Shown: positions 1 to 9,412, counted from the first letter of the stretch. The stretch: 64,000 bases of DNA from Pectobacterium polaris (GCF_002307355.1 NZ_CP017481.1:2046001-2110000), one strand, 5' to 3'. The notes: a model not told the origin generated them from the sequence alone. Made by a program: numbers and translations.

Positions 1-63
1 TCAATGGCATGATAATGGGGGATGGAATCAGCTGTGGAAAATAACCGCTAATTGATGCTCTCT

Positions 64-88
64 GGCCGCGTAGCTTGCTTACGTGGCC
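64..88. terminator. possible hairpin
   Basis: GGCCGCGTA and TACGTGGCC can pair (one G-U) around a short loop. Only a weak T run follows. It could terminate a gene to the left of the window, but nothing in the window needs it. Confidence 0.25.
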
Positions 89-92
89 GCTT

Positions 93-219
93 TATACCCG
101 TCATACTTCAAGCTGCTTGTGCGTTGGCTGCCCTTACTCACCCCAGTCACTTACTTGTGTAAGCTCCTGGGGATTCGCTCGGTTGCCGCCTTCACGCAAC
201 TCGAATTATTTAGGGTATA
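93..219 (+). repeat. ERIC element, full length (127 bp)
   Basis: This is an imperfect palindrome of exactly 127 bp, beginning TATACCCGTCAT and ending TTTAGGGTATA. Its core AAGCTCCTGGGGATTCGC and the preceding CCAGTCACTTAC match the enterobacterial ERIC/IRU consensus. It lies 31 bp beyond the stop codon of the LacI-type gene, so it would be transcribed in that gene's 3' region. Confidence 0.95.
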
Positions 220-250
220 TTTGTAAGGGTAGGGAAGATAAGGGAACGTA

Positions 251-1288
251 TTATAGAAGGGCATCGTTGAGCGTGAAGCTTTCGCGCCACACCATCTCAT
301 AACCAATCTGTACGTGTTTCTTATAATAGCGTCCTGCCACCAGCTCTAAAAACAGATCGACGGCGGCTTCGCCCATTTCAGTGGGGTAAAGTCGCATTGT
401 GGTCAAACTGGGATTGAGATGTTGTGCTGTGGGGATGTCATTCATCCCAATCACTTTTATTTGCCTCGGAATGGAAATACCTTTCTCTTGAATCGCCCGG
501 TACACGCCAATAGCGATAATGTCTGTCGCCGCGAACACCACATCAGGCCACTCTTTTTGTTGCAGCAACTCATTCATCGCCTGATAGCCGGACTCAATAC
601 AGAATAACTGACTGACCTTGCATCGCGACTCGTCATAGATACCGTGTTTTTGCGTTATCTCCTGAAAGACATGCAATCGGCTCTCATTGTTTCCTATAAA
701 TGCGGGGCGCTGAGCACCGCTATTCACAATGTAATGTAATACTTCGCGCGCAGCCGCTTCCCGATCAAAAAGCACGGCGTCACATTGTTTATCGAGGGGG
801 GCAGAATCGATAAAAATCAGGTTTTTATTTAATGAAGAGATTAAGGCGATATCGTTATCGCTAAAGTGACCTACGCAAATGATCGCCTGCGCCTGAGATA
901 AAGTATGGCTATTGGATGATAAATTTGTGGTGAATAGATTGCGTAACGAAATATTAAAATGGTGGCAGCGGTTTTCAATGCCAATACGCATTGCGGTGAA
1001 ATAAGGGTCGTTGAGTTCTTCTGAGGGCGTAAGAAAGTGGACGACGGCGAGATTTAATAAATTGTCATTATCCATTTTGAAATGAGAGCGGACAACGAGC
1101 GAGTTCTCTAACTTTTTTTTCTGCTGCTTACGTTGTGTCGGCGATAAATATGCCAGCTCATGGGCAATTTTCTTGATGAGTTGGCGCTTTTCTTTGGTTA
1201 TGGACAGACTGGGGTCGTTATTAAGTACGCGAGAAACGGTTGAGGCTGCCACACCGGCTTTTTGAGCGATATCTGTAATCGTGGCCAC
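251..1288 (-). CDS. LacI/GalR-family transcriptional regulator (EbgR-like)
   Basis: This is a 345-residue DNA-binding repressor. The N-terminal helix-turn-helix (residues about 3-25, ITDIAQKAGVAASTVSRVL) is the classical LacI type. A periplasmic-binding-protein-like effector domain fills the rest, with LNDPYFTAMRIGIE and AATDIIAIGVYRAIQEKGI as family hallmarks. From memory, the pattern and length resemble EbgR more than LacI. It is transcribed alone; the amino-acid ABC operon upstream on the same strand is separated by a small hairpin. The effector and target genes are not evident. The target may lie left of the window or be the nearby beta-glucoside genes, but no operator was identified. Confidence 0.85.
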   Translation of the reverse strand: MATITDIAQKAGVAASTVSRVLNNDPSLSITKEKRQLIKKIAHELAYLSPTQRKQQKKKLENSLVVRSHFKMDNDNLLNLAVVHFLTPSEELNDPYFTAMRIGIENRCHHFNISLRNLFTTNLSSNSHTLSQAQAIICVGHFSDNDIALISSLNKNLIFIDSAPLDKQCDAVLFDREAAAREVLHYIVNSGAQRPAFIGNNESRLHVFQEITQKHGIYDESRCKVSQLFCIESGYQAMNELLQQKEWPDVVFAATDIIAIGVYRAIQEKGISIPRQIKVIGMNDIPTAQHLNPSLTTMRLYPTEMGEAAVDLFLELVAGRYYKKHVQIGYEMVWRESFTLNDALL

Positions 1289-1391
1289 AAAAAATTTTCC
1301 AAAACTTTTCTATGAGACTGATATTAGCTAATGATTAATTCATTTAAAATACACACTATTCAAAAATACGATGAAGCCTTCAGAAATGCGA

Positions 1392-1407
1392 CGGGTTCAC
1401 TAACCCG
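1392..1407 (-). terminator. weak hairpin after the amino-acid ABC operon
   Basis: CGGGTT and AACCCG form a six-pair stem with a CACT loop between the ATPase stop codon and the LacI-type gene. There is no good T run, so it may be an attenuator or a weak terminator. Confidence 0.35.
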
Positions 1408-1438
1408 ACGCGATATAACTGACGGCACCTACGCTCGA

Positions 1439-2200
1439 TCACAACACCGTTGAGAAAAAGGCCTGCGTGCGGCGGTTTTGCGGTGCGTCCAGAACCTGTC
1501 TGGCTGGGCCGGTTTCGATAATTCTACCGTTTTCCATAAATACGATGTTATCGGCGATCTCACGAGCGAAGCCGATCTCGTGTGTGACGATGACCATCGT
1601 GATACCTGAATGTGCCAACTTTTTGATCACCTGAAGTACTTCTCCCACCAGCTCAGGGTCTAGCGCGGAAGTGGGTTCATCAAAGAGCATCACCTGCGGG
1701 TTCATGGCGAGGGCGCGGGCAATCGCCACGCGCTGCTGTTGGCCGCCGGAAAGCTGATGCGGCCAATCTTCGGCTTTTTCCACCAGCCCAACCTGTCGCA
1801 GCAGCGAATATGCCTGATCGATCACCTCCTGCCGAGGGCGTTTTTTGACGCGCAGCGGGGCATCACTCACGTTTTGCAGCACAGTGCGGTGAGGGAACAG
1901 GTTAAAGTGCTGAAATACCATCCCCATTTTGCTGCGCTGGGCAGCGATCTGTTTATCACTCAATTCATAGAGTCGCAGGCCTTTCTGCCGATACCCGACC
2001 AGCGTGTCGCCAACGCAAATGGTGCCGCCATCGAGTTTTTCCAGATGGTTAATACAGCGTAGCAGCGTTGATTTACCCGCGCCGGACGGCCCCAGTATCG
2101 CGGTCACCGATCCGGGCTCCATCTGCAAATCGATATCATCTAAAATCAGGTTTCCCGACAGGGATTTACGCACGTTCCGCAGTGTGATGGCTTCGCCCAT
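1439..2200 (-). CDS. polar amino-acid ABC transporter, ATP-binding protein
   Basis: This is the cytoplasmic ATPase of a GlnQ/HisP-type importer. Walker A (GPSGAGKST), Q-loop (MVFQHFNLFPH), signature (LSGGQQQR), Walker B (VMLFDEPTSALD) and the switch histidine (VTHE) are all intact. The start at 2200 is preferred because AAGGAAA lies about eight bases upstream; in-frame ATGs at 2224 and 2263 have weaker ribosome sites. This gives 253 residues, normal for the family. It is the last gene of the operon after the binding protein and permease. Only one permease is encoded, so the transporter is probably a permease homodimer. The substrate cannot be read from the sequence. Confidence 0.9.
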   Translation of the reverse strand: MGEAITLRNVRKSLSGNLILDDIDLQMEPGSVTAILGPSGAGKSTLLRCINHLEKLDGGTICVGDTLVGYRQKGLRLYELSDKQIAAQRSKMGMVFQHFNLFPHRTVLQNVSDAPLRVKKRPRQEVIDQAYSLLRQVGLVEKAEDWPHQLSGGQQQRVAIARALAMNPQVMLFDEPTSALDPELVGEVLQVIKKLAHSGITMVIVTHEIGFAREIADNIVFMENGRIIETGPARQVLDAPQNRRTQAFFSTVL

Positions 2201-2274
2201 AGTGAGATTTCCTTCATGATTCATTGAGATCGCGGCACCGCTCGTCAGCTGCCGATGTGTCACTATCTGTCGAT

Positions 2275-3219
2275 TCAGGTGCTGGGCGATTCGCTGGGCT
2301 GTGGTCTGTTCGCTGGCTGAGCATGCTGGGTAAACCTTGCGGCGCGCGGTTTACGGCTTTTACCTGGCTTGTTGCGTTTGAGCGTGGAACGGCTGAAATA
2401 GCGCTCAACATAGTATTGGCCGACAGATAGCACGGAAGTCAGCAGCAGATACCAGATGGTGGCAACCAGCAGCAGTGGGATGACTTCATAGGTTCGCTGA
2501 TAAATAATCTGTGCCGAATACAGCACATCCTGAAGCGAAATGACGGAAACCACCGCTGTGGTTTTCAGTTGGCCGATGACCTCATTGCCCGCCGGAGGCA
2601 GGATGGCGCGCATCGCCTGTGGCAGAACGGTGTAGAAGAATATCTGCGGTTTACGATATCCCAGCGCTCGGGCCGCTTCTAACTGACCGGGATTGACGCT
2701 TTGAATGCCTGCGCGAACGATTTCCGCCGCATAGGCAGACTGGTGCATCACCAGCGCCAGTACGGCAGCATTAAACGGGCTGATGAGCGTATTGCCGGAA
2801 ACGCTGAAAAGCTCGCCGACAAACGGCAGAGAGAGCGAAATCGTCGGGTAAAGTGCTGCGATGTTATACCAGAGAAACAGCTGCACCAGCGTCGGGACGC
2901 CACGGAAAAACCAGGTGTAACCCCAACTGACCGCGACCAGCACGGGGTTGCTGGATAATCGCATCAGCGCCAGTATTGTGCCGCCGGCAAAGCCGAATAC
3001 TACCGAAATGGCGGTCAGTTTCAGCGTCATGATGACGCCCTGAAGAATAGAGTCTTCCGTAAAACTGTCCACAACGACCCGCCATTCAAAGCGTGGGTTG
3101 TTCAGTACGGAATGGGCGATAGCGCCTAACAGCAGCAGAACCAGCAGGGCGCTGATCCAGCGCCCGTAGTGTCGGTTGGCAACAATGTGTAGTTCCTGCT
3201 GCGGCGAGGGCGTACTCAT
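2275..3219 (-). CDS. polar amino-acid ABC transporter, permease
   Basis: This inner-membrane permease of 314 residues belongs to the HisM/GlnP family. About five or six hydrophobic segments are visible. The cytoplasmic EAA loop reads EAARALGYRKPQIFFYTVLPQ and contacts the ATPase. An N-terminal extension of about 20 polar residues and a basic, proline-rich C-terminal tail of about 35 residues (after YYVERYFSR) are longer than usual. The ATG overlaps the stop codon of the binding-protein gene by four bases, implying translational coupling. Confidence 0.9.
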   Translation of the reverse strand: MSTPSPQQELHIVANRHYGRWISALLVLLLLGAIAHSVLNNPRFEWRVVVDSFTEDSILQGVIMTLKLTAISVVFGFAGGTILALMRLSSNPVLVAVSWGYTWFFRGVPTLVQLFLWYNIAALYPTISLSLPFVGELFSVSGNTLISPFNAAVLALVMHQSAYAAEIVRAGIQSVNPGQLEAARALGYRKPQIFFYTVLPQAMRAILPPAGNEVIGQLKTTAVVSVISLQDVLYSAQIIYQRTYEVIPLLLVATIWYLLLTSVLSVGQYYVERYFSRSTLKRNKPGKSRKPRAARFTQHAQPANRPQPSESPST

Positions 3220-4112
3220 CCGAAGATCTCTGCGTTACGTTTCGCCTCAGGGACGGCGCCGTAGCCGATATCCCACTTATCTAAAATTTTCTGGTATGTG
3301 CCATCTTTAATCAGTGAGTTCAATGCGGCCTGAACGGCTTCTTCCAGAGCGGAATCTTTAGGAAACGCAATGGAGACGGGCGCATCATTGACGGCGATAT
3401 CACCACTAATAGCTAGCCGTTTCACCTGACTCACCTGATAGCGTAATCCTTCATAAGGGCCGAAGAATAGCGGTACGCGCCCACTGATTACCGCCTGTAC
3501 GCCAGACGGGCGATCTGGGAAGATCGCGATTTTTATCGCGTCTTTCTGTTCTGCTACACACTGCTTGTCGGCTTCCTGCAAGCGCAGTAGCTGAGTGGTA
3601 CCCGCTCCCGCGCCAACTTCTTTACCGCACAGCACGCTGAGGGAAGTAAAGGGAGCGACGTTAGCATCTTTAAGGGAAATGATGGCCAATTTTGACGCAT
3701 TGAAATAGCCGATGAAATCGATCTGTTCAAGACGCTTAGGCGTTGCATTGATATTCGATAGTGCAACATCGTAACGGCCTGATTTGAGACCAGGGATGAT
3801 GTTGTCGAACCCTCCGGTATCGTGCCAGTTCACCGGTACGCCCAGCCGGTCACCAATTGCATTCATGACATCGATTTCTCGGCCCGCCAGCGTTTTATTA
3901 TCTTCCTGATAAAAGGTGGTTGGCGGCGTATTGGGGTTGGTTCCCGCCACGATAAATCCTTTTTGCAGCACAGCCTCTGGCACTTTGGCTTTTAAGGCCG
4001 CATCGGACTGAACCTGAAAGGTGCGAGTGGTCGGGACATTTTGATCGGCAGAAAAGGCCGGCGGCAATACGCCAAGCATAAGTAATGGAAAGGCAAACCG
4101 ATGTTTTTTCAT
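3216..4112 (-). CDS. amino-acid ABC transporter, periplasmic substrate-binding protein
   Basis: This is a 298-residue solute-binding protein of family 3. A signal peptide covers residues 1-21 (MKKHRFAFPLLMLGVLPPAFSA) with a likely cut after AFSA. The region TFYQEDNKTLAGREIDVMNAIGDRLG, followed by the aspartate-rich GRYDVALSNINATPKR stretch, is typical of amino-acid binders. It is the first gene of a three-gene operon, which fits high expression of the binding component. The ligand is not predictable with confidence. Confidence 0.88.
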   Translation of the reverse strand: MKKHRFAFPLLMLGVLPPAFSADQNVPTTRTFQVQSDAALKAKVPEAVLQKGFIVAGTNPNTPPTTFYQEDNKTLAGREIDVMNAIGDRLGVPVNWHDTGGFDNIIPGLKSGRYDVALSNINATPKRLEQIDFIGYFNASKLAIISLKDANVAPFTSLSVLCGKEVGAGAGTTQLLRLQEADKQCVAEQKDAIKIAIFPDRPSGVQAVISGRVPLFFGPYEGLRYQVSQVKRLAISGDIAVNDAPVSIAFPKDSALEEAVQAALNSLIKDGTYQKILDKWDIGYGAVPEAKRNAEIFG

Positions 4113-4516
4113 TGTCTTTACCCAGGTTAGCTAACATGCCTTTCTTCATCAGACATGGAAAAATAAATGCGTTTTTCTTATTAAAAGAAAGGGGCTTGTG
4201 CGGTATGTGATTTGCCAAACGGCATTTTTTGACACCTTTTCTCTTTTAATCGTCACGGTAAAACAAGACAAATAAAAAAAGGTTATAAGTTATAAGCGGG
4301 CTGTTTTGTTACTTTAGTTATTGCTGACAGGAACAAAGTGATGTGTTTTTCATTATGATAAACAATGTGATAGCGTCCATTTTGTTATTCATGCTACTCG
4401 CGAGAAGGCTAAAGGATAAATATTGCAAAGCAAAGGCAATTAGACGATATACCCATGATCCTGCTGAGCGGGAATCCAACCCAATAGCGGCACTGCGCAC
4501 GCCTATTAGGAGTACT
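4113..4516. other. intergenic region between the ABC operon and the antiterminator gene
   Basis: About 400 AT-rich bases hold the upstream region of the binding-protein gene and the downstream region of the antiterminator gene. A small hairpin TGCC-AAAC-GGCA followed by T6 is seen near 4213-4230 on the plus strand. No convincing gene or named regulatory site was found. Confidence 0.5.
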
Positions 4517-5368
4517 TTATTGTTCTGGGGTGATACGGACGATATGAATAATCAGGTACAGCATTTCATCGTTAGAAATGTCGATGTTGAGCAGGTTGTG
4601 AATATAGTCTTTGATCAGTCTGCTGCACTTATACGCATCAGGATATTCTTTGGTGACCTGCTCAAAAATAAAGTCATCGTTTGAATGAATCAGGCTATTT
4701 TCCAACAGACGCTGAATAAAGAATTGCATATGCGTCAGGAAACGAGAGTAGTTAATCGACTCTTTATCAATCACGATATGGAAGTTGTACTGAATAATAT
4801 TAAATATATCTTTCAGCATCTTGACCGACTGGAGCGTGTTTTCCATATTCTGGACGTCGGTTTGGGCATTGACCAAATGGAACGCGATATTGCCCGCTTC
4901 TTCTTCGGGTAATTCCAGATTCATTTGCTGGTTAATGTCGTTGAGCGCCCGCGAGGCAATCGCAAACTCCTGCGGATAAAACCGTTTTACTTCATAAAGC
5001 AGACGGTTTTGTATGCTGATACCTTTGCGATAACGCTCAATCGCAAAGCTGATATGGTCGATCAGCGTAAAAAAGACCTGTTCGCTCAGGCGACCATGAA
5101 GCTGTCGGTTCGCATCATCAATAATCTTATTCACGATGTGAACATATTCCTCCCCGACGTGCTCAATCAGACGAGCAAATTCGCGCGGCGATGTGCCATC
5201 CTTGAGAATAAAGGTCTTCTCAATTTTTGCTGGATCGAGAATATCGCCGGTTTTGCTGTTAAAACCGATCCCTTTCCCCATAACAATGATTTCGTTGTTA
5301 TCTGCATCAGAAGATAACACCAGGCTATTGTTCAGTATTTTTATTGCTTTTATCGGTTCAGCCATCAT
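4517..5368 (-). CDS. bglG: BglG/LicT-family transcriptional antiterminator
   Basis: This RNA-binding antiterminator prevents formation of leader terminators of beta-glucoside genes when released from inhibition by the PTS permease. Residues about 4-60 form the CAT RNA-binding domain (IKAIKILNNSLVL, VMGKGIGF). Two PRD domains follow, each with the conserved histidines that PTS proteins phosphorylate (IEHVGEEY, LIDHISFAI; AFHLVNAQ, LIIHIVRI). The start at 5368 (ATGATG) gives 283 residues, close to the family's roughly 278; an upstream GTG at 5416 would add a non-homologous tail. Unusually it is the last gene of the operon, after the permease and glucosidase, whereas it is first in E. coli bgl. 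Its target is probably the RAT site at 9014-9042. Confidence 0.9.
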   Translation of the reverse strand: MMAEPIKAIKILNNSLVLSSDADNNEIIVMGKGIGFNSKTGDILDPAKIEKTFILKDGTSPREFARLIEHVGEEYVHIVNKIIDDANRQLHGRLSEQVFFTLIDHISFAIERYRKGISIQNRLLYEVKRFYPQEFAIASRALNDINQQMNLELPEEEAGNIAFHLVNAQTDVQNMENTLQSVKMLKDIFNIIQYNFHIVIDKESINYSRFLTHMQFFIQRLLENSLIHSNDDFIFEQVTKEYPDAYKCSRLIKDYIHNLLNIDISNDEMLYLIIHIVRITPEQ

Positions 5369-5424
5369 GCGTTTCTTGAGTGATTCGGTAGAAAAGTCAG
5401 TGAGATAAGCCTGCACCTAATTTG

Positions 5425-5458
5425 TCACGTTGCGGGAAATCGGCTTCCTGCAACGTGA
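5425..5458 (-). terminator. intercistronic hairpin before bglG
   Basis: TCACGTTGC and GCAACGTGA form a strong stem, extended by GGAA/TTCC, in the 118 bases between the glucosidase and antiterminator genes. No T run follows, so it is more likely an mRNA-processing or stabilising hairpin than a terminator. Confidence 0.45.
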
Positions 5459-5486
5459 AATATCCGACGTCGTGCTTATCCCCGTT

Positions 5487-6944
5487 TTAACACGGTGTTC
5501 CGGGTATCGGCGGTATCACGGGCGCGCGGGGAAATAAGCGCGCTCCATTTGATTCTATGACACCTTTATACCAGTAAAAACTTTTCTTTTTGATGCGCCG
5601 CAGATCTTTCAGATCGAATTCATCACGGTTCACATAAATAAATCCGTAGCGTTTACCGTAGCCCTGATGGGTGCTGACCACGTCGATCGCCGACCACGGA
5701 CAATAGCCAATAAGATCAACGCCATCGCTGATAGCGAGCTGCATCTGTTCAATGTGGCGGGCAATAAAATCGATGCGATATTGATCGTCGATCGTGCCGT
5801 CGGCCTCAAGTTTATCCGGCGCGCCCATGCCATTTTCCGTAATCAGGATTGGCAGGTGATAGCGCTCGTAGGTTTTACGCAGCGTTAAGCGCAAGCCAAC
5901 GGGGTCGATCACCCAGCCATAAGGCGTTTTATCCACGTGCGGGTTTTCCGCTGCGCGATAGACGCCGGGTTCGCCCAGCATGATTTGCTGATCGCCCGCA
6001 CGTGCGCTGACATCCGATGCATCGCCTTTACTGGCGGCAATGGTCGCGGTGGAGTAGTAGTTAATCGCCACGTAGTCGGGCTTGCCTGACAGTAGGATGT
6101 CGTCATCGCCGGGCAATGTCTCCGGTGCGAGACCGCGATCTTCCAGATAACGCCAGGCCAGCGCGTTGTAGCGGCCGTGCACCGCGACATCCAGAAAGCT
6201 CCAGCAGCGCAGCGTTTCCCAGTTATGAGCGGCGATGGCATCTTCCGGCTTGCTGGTGGCCTGATACATGGAGGTGGTGTTGATCGCCGGGCCAATCAGG
6301 CCATTGGGCGCGAGTTCGTGGCACAACGCCATGACCTGCGCCTGCGCCAGCATCATGTGATGGTTCTGCTGATATAGCACCTTTTTAGATGGCAAAACGC
6401 CACCTTCCGGCAGGCCAATTGCGCCGGGATGCAGAATCATGGTGTTCTGCTCATTAATCGTCAGCCAGTATTTCACCTTGTCGCCGAAATGGGTAAACAG
6501 CGTGCGGGCGTAGTGAACAAAGGCATCAATCGTGGCGCGATTCTGCCAGCCCCCCTGTGCTTCCAGACAATAAGGCAAATCGAAATGGTAGAGCGTGACG
6601 ACCGGTTCGATATTGTGCGCGTTCAACTCATCAATCAGGCTGTTGTAAAACGCGATGCCCAGCGGATTGATGGCACCCGTGCCGTCGGGAAGAATGCGCG
6701 TCCAGGCGATAGAGAAGCGGTAGGCCTTTAATCCCAGTTCAGCAAACAGCTGCACGTCTTCTTTAAAGCGGTGGTAGTGATCGCTGGCGACGGTGAAGTC
6801 GGCGGTGTTTTCCGGGTGCTGGCACTTATCAATGATCGACGGGCTTTTTCCATCGGCCTGCCAGCCCCCTTCAACCTGATAAGCCGAGGTCGAGGCTCCC
6901 CACAGAAAGCCCGCAGGGAAGTGTTTTTGCTGTTGGTAATGCAT
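5487..6944 (-). CDS. bglB: 6-phospho-beta-glucosidase, glycoside hydrolase family 1
   Basis: This cytoplasmic enzyme hydrolyses the phosphorylated beta-glucosides (for example salicin-, arbutin- or cellobiose-phosphate) delivered by the PTS permease upstream. The catalytic acid/base motif TINEQN and the nucleophile motif ITENG are present, as is the N-terminal FLWGASTSAYQVEGG signature. ATG 6944 has GAGAGAA upstream; a GTG at 6956 is possible. The product is 485 residues, normal for bgl/arb/asc-type enzymes, which cannot be told apart here. It lies 58 bases after the permease gene. Confidence 0.93.
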   Translation of the reverse strand: MHYQQQKHFPAGFLWGASTSAYQVEGGWQADGKSPSIIDKCQHPENTADFTVASDHYHRFKEDVQLFAELGLKAYRFSIAWTRILPDGTGAINPLGIAFYNSLIDELNAHNIEPVVTLYHFDLPYCLEAQGGWQNRATIDAFVHYARTLFTHFGDKVKYWLTINEQNTMILHPGAIGLPEGGVLPSKKVLYQQNHHMMLAQAQVMALCHELAPNGLIGPAINTTSMYQATSKPEDAIAAHNWETLRCWSFLDVAVHGRYNALAWRYLEDRGLAPETLPGDDDILLSGKPDYVAINYYSTATIAASKGDASDVSARAGDQQIMLGEPGVYRAAENPHVDKTPYGWVIDPVGLRLTLRKTYERYHLPILITENGMGAPDKLEADGTIDDQYRIDFIARHIEQMQLAISDGVDLIGYCPWSAIDVVSTHQGYGKRYGFIYVNRDEFDLKDLRRIKKKSFYWYKGVIESNGARLFPRAPVIPPIPGTPC

Positions 6945-7002
6945 ATTTTCTCTCACATCCGGGAAGAGGCATCGGGCAGTGCACCCAATGCCTTTATGGG
7001 GA

Positions 7003-8922
7003 TTAGGCGTTCACTTTAATGATCGTATCCAGTGGCGCGATCGGCTGTGGTGCGGTACAGACGACGCTGGCGTAGTCATCGCTGTTGATGATCACCACTG
7101 GCGTAATCGGGTCGTAGCCCAGACGCGTGATTTCATGCAGATCGAAGCTAATTAGCCTGTCGCCCGCGCTAACCCGGTCACCCGGTTTGATATAGCCGGT
7201 AAAGTGCTTACCGTTGAGATTCACTGTGTCTAGGCCGACATGAATCAGTAACTCCAGACCGTTATCTGTCCGGATACCGACGGCATGTTTAGACTCAAGG
7301 AACGTGATGATTTCGCCGCTGACGGGCGCGACCACTTCGCCCTTGTCAGGAATAATCGCCACGCCTTGTCCCAGTAATCCCTGTGAGAACACGTCATCGT
7401 TGATGTCATTCAGCGCGACCAGCTTGCCGGACAGAGGACTCAGAATCGCTTGCGGTTCAGCATGGACTTCCGCCGCCTGCGGTTTTTTGACGGTCTCTTT
7501 TTCCTGTGTCGACTGGCTATTGGTGGTTGGTGTGGTGTTGGTTTCATCCACCGGATCGTCGAATCCCATGATCCAGGTGAGCGCAAACGTGACGACAATT
7601 GCGATGGCGCAGGTGATCAGCGCATGGACGATGTTCATCGGGTTTTCACCAATGAAAGCGGGCAGCGCCGCGAGACCCGGTGAGACGAAGGCGTAGCGAA
7701 CCAGCCCGGCCAGTCCGGCATAGATCCCCGCACAGCCCCCGCCGATCATGGCGGCAATCAGCGGTTTCTTCAGTTTCAGCGTCACCCCGTACAGGGAAGG
7801 CTCGGTGATGCCCAGCAGAGCAGTGAAGCCTGCGGAAGAAGCCAGCTGTTTCAGATTCTTATTCTTGGTTTTAAACGCGACGCACAGCGTGGCAGCACCC
7901 TGCGCAATGTTGGAGGCCAGCATGCCGGGCCCGTTGATCATCTCGAAACCGTTGCGGGTGAGCTGCGAGGTGGCAATTGGCGTCATCGCCCAGGCGGTGC
8001 CGGTGATCACCAAAAACGGTTGCAGACCGCCCATCAACATCGGAATTAGCCAGCTCGCTTTTCCGTCGATGATGGCCGCACCGCTAGCGACCAGATCGTT
8101 GAGGAAAATCCCGAAAGGCCCAATCACTACCAGCGCGAGCGGTGCGGTAAACAGCAGCACGATCATCGGTTTGGTGAAGAAGGTGATCATTGACGGTGAG
8201 ACTTTTTCAGCAAATCGCTCAATGTAGGACATGATCCACACGGTGAGAATGATCGGCAATACCGATCCGGCATAGTCCGCCAGCCGCACCGGAATACCGA
8301 TAAAGCTGATGGGGCCGCCGGAGGCCAGTAGCTGAGCGAGATTCGGGTGCAGCAGTGCGCCAGCAATCGTCATCGCCAGAATCGGGTTGCAGGCGAACTT
8401 GATGGAAGCACCGTAGGCCAGCAGGACGGGCAGGAAGAAGAAGGCCGCATCGGAGATGGTGTCCAACAGGCGATAGGTCGTGCTGTCGGCGGAAATTAGC
8501 CCTGTCAGCTTGAGGATCGCCAGCAGCGCTTTAATCATCCCTGCGCCAGTAATCGCTGGGATAACGGGCGTGAAGGTGGTGGAGATTACGCTGATGATTT
8601 GCGTGAAAATGCCGCCTTTTTTCTGTTGTTCCTTACCGCTGGCAGTGCGCTGGCTGTTCATCTCGCCAATTTCATTCAAAATCGCGCGATAGGCGATCTG
8701 GACATCGTTGCCGATGACCACCTGAAACTGACCGCCGCGATCCACCACGCTGATGACGCCGGGGAGTTTGGCAATCGCCTCTGCCTGTACAGCATCGCTG
8801 TCGTTAAACTCAAAGCGTAAGCGGGTCGCGCAGTGGGTCAGTTTGCTGACGTTCTGTTTGCCGCCGCTTAACGCGAGGATGTCGACCCCAAGTTTTTGAT
8901 AATTCATTTTTTGATAATCCAT
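7003..8922 (-). CDS. bglF: beta-glucoside-specific PTS EIIBCA permease
   Basis: This membrane permease imports and phosphorylates beta-glucosides, and in this family also phosphorylates and inhibits the BglG-type antiterminator. Domain order is IIB (residues 1-90, active Cys31 in THCATRLRF), IIC (about 100-450, roughly ten membrane segments) and IIA (about 490-639, active histidine in LLIHVGLDTVNL). A proline/threonine-rich linker separates IIC from IIA. ATG 8922 is chosen because CAGGGT precedes it at good distance; an upstream start at 8946 lacks one. It is the first gene of the operon, behind a RAT/terminator switch and a CRP site. Confidence 0.94.
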   Translation of the reverse strand: MDYQKMNYQKLGVDILALSGGKQNVSKLTHCATRLRFEFNDSDAVQAEAIAKLPGVISVVDRGGQFQVVIGNDVQIAYRAILNEIGEMNSQRTASGKEQQKKGGIFTQIISVISTTFTPVIPAITGAGMIKALLAILKLTGLISADSTTYRLLDTISDAAFFFLPVLLAYGASIKFACNPILAMTIAGALLHPNLAQLLASGGPISFIGIPVRLADYAGSVLPIILTVWIMSYIERFAEKVSPSMITFFTKPMIVLLFTAPLALVVIGPFGIFLNDLVASGAAIIDGKASWLIPMLMGGLQPFLVITGTAWAMTPIATSQLTRNGFEMINGPGMLASNIAQGAATLCVAFKTKNKNLKQLASSAGFTALLGITEPSLYGVTLKLKKPLIAAMIGGGCAGIYAGLAGLVRYAFVSPGLAALPAFIGENPMNIVHALITCAIAIVVTFALTWIMGFDDPVDETNTTPTTNSQSTQEKETVKKPQAAEVHAEPQAILSPLSGKLVALNDINDDVFSQGLLGQGVAIIPDKGEVVAPVSGEIITFLESKHAVGIRTDNGLELLIHVGLDTVNLNGKHFTGYIKPGDRVSAGDRLISFDLHEITRLGYDPITPVVIINSDDYASVVCTAPQPIAPLDTIIKVNA

Positions 8923-8952
8923 AGTTTTACCCTGTGTTGACGCCAATTAGGC

Positions 8953-9018
8953 CAAAAAAAAAAGACCAAAATAAAAATGCACCTCTAAAAAAGAGGAAAT
9001 GCATTTTTACTTTGGTCT
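8953..9018 (-). terminator. leader terminator of the beta-glucoside operon
   Basis: On the minus strand, AGACCAAAGTAAAAATGCA pairs with TGCATTTTTATTTTGGTCT, followed by a run of ten T. It lies between the promoter region and the PTS gene start, so it must be read through for expression. A small inner hairpin (CCTCT/AGAGG) sits in the loop. Confidence 0.92.
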
Positions 9019-9042
9019 TGCCTGCCGTAGCAGTAGCACGCC
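9014..9042 (-). promoter_or_regulatory. RAT (ribonucleic antiterminator) site
   Basis: Read on the minus strand, GGCGTGCTACTGCTACGGCAGG plus CAAGACC fits the BglG-family RAT consensus (a GGxxTGxTACTGC half and a GCAGGCAAxACC half). Its 3' end overlaps the 5' arm of the terminator stem, so binding of the antiterminator would exclude the terminator. Confidence 0.9.
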
Positions 9043-9130
9043 GCGATAAAAATAGGCTGGTGCAACTTATGGTGTTGCGCCGCAATATCAGCATGCGGTG
9101 CTGGAGTCATGCAATGTGGTCAGATGAATT

Positions 9131-9150
9131 AATTGATCTGGATCACAAAC
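9131..9150. promoter_or_regulatory. CRP-binding site
   Basis: TGATCTGGATCACA matches the CRP core TGATCTAGATCACA at 13 of 14 positions. It lies about 90 bases upstream of the RAT site on the promoter side. The core promoter itself is weak by eye. Catabolite control of a beta-glucoside operon is expected. Confidence 0.75.
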
Positions 9151-9412
9151 AATGTGGCAGCTTGCGATCCTTTTGCGCACGATATCGCTGTTTCGCTCGC
9201 AGATAATAGTCCTTCAACCGCGCCAGCACCGCGCGATTTCCCGCTATAGCGTATCCGGCTGCTGAACGAAAAACCGTCAAATAAAATAACTATATTAACC
9301 AGCATTCCCCCTCAGTTTTTGCCATCCTCGGTAGTTTAGCCATACGCAAACACTATACTGGGTACTCTTGACCCTACAGACACAACACAACAAAACCGAA
9401 AAGGTACATAAG

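Noticed and set aside
4213..4230. TGCC-AAAC-GGCA-T6 as a terminator on the plus strand
   Set aside because: No plus-strand gene precedes it and the stem is only four pairs.
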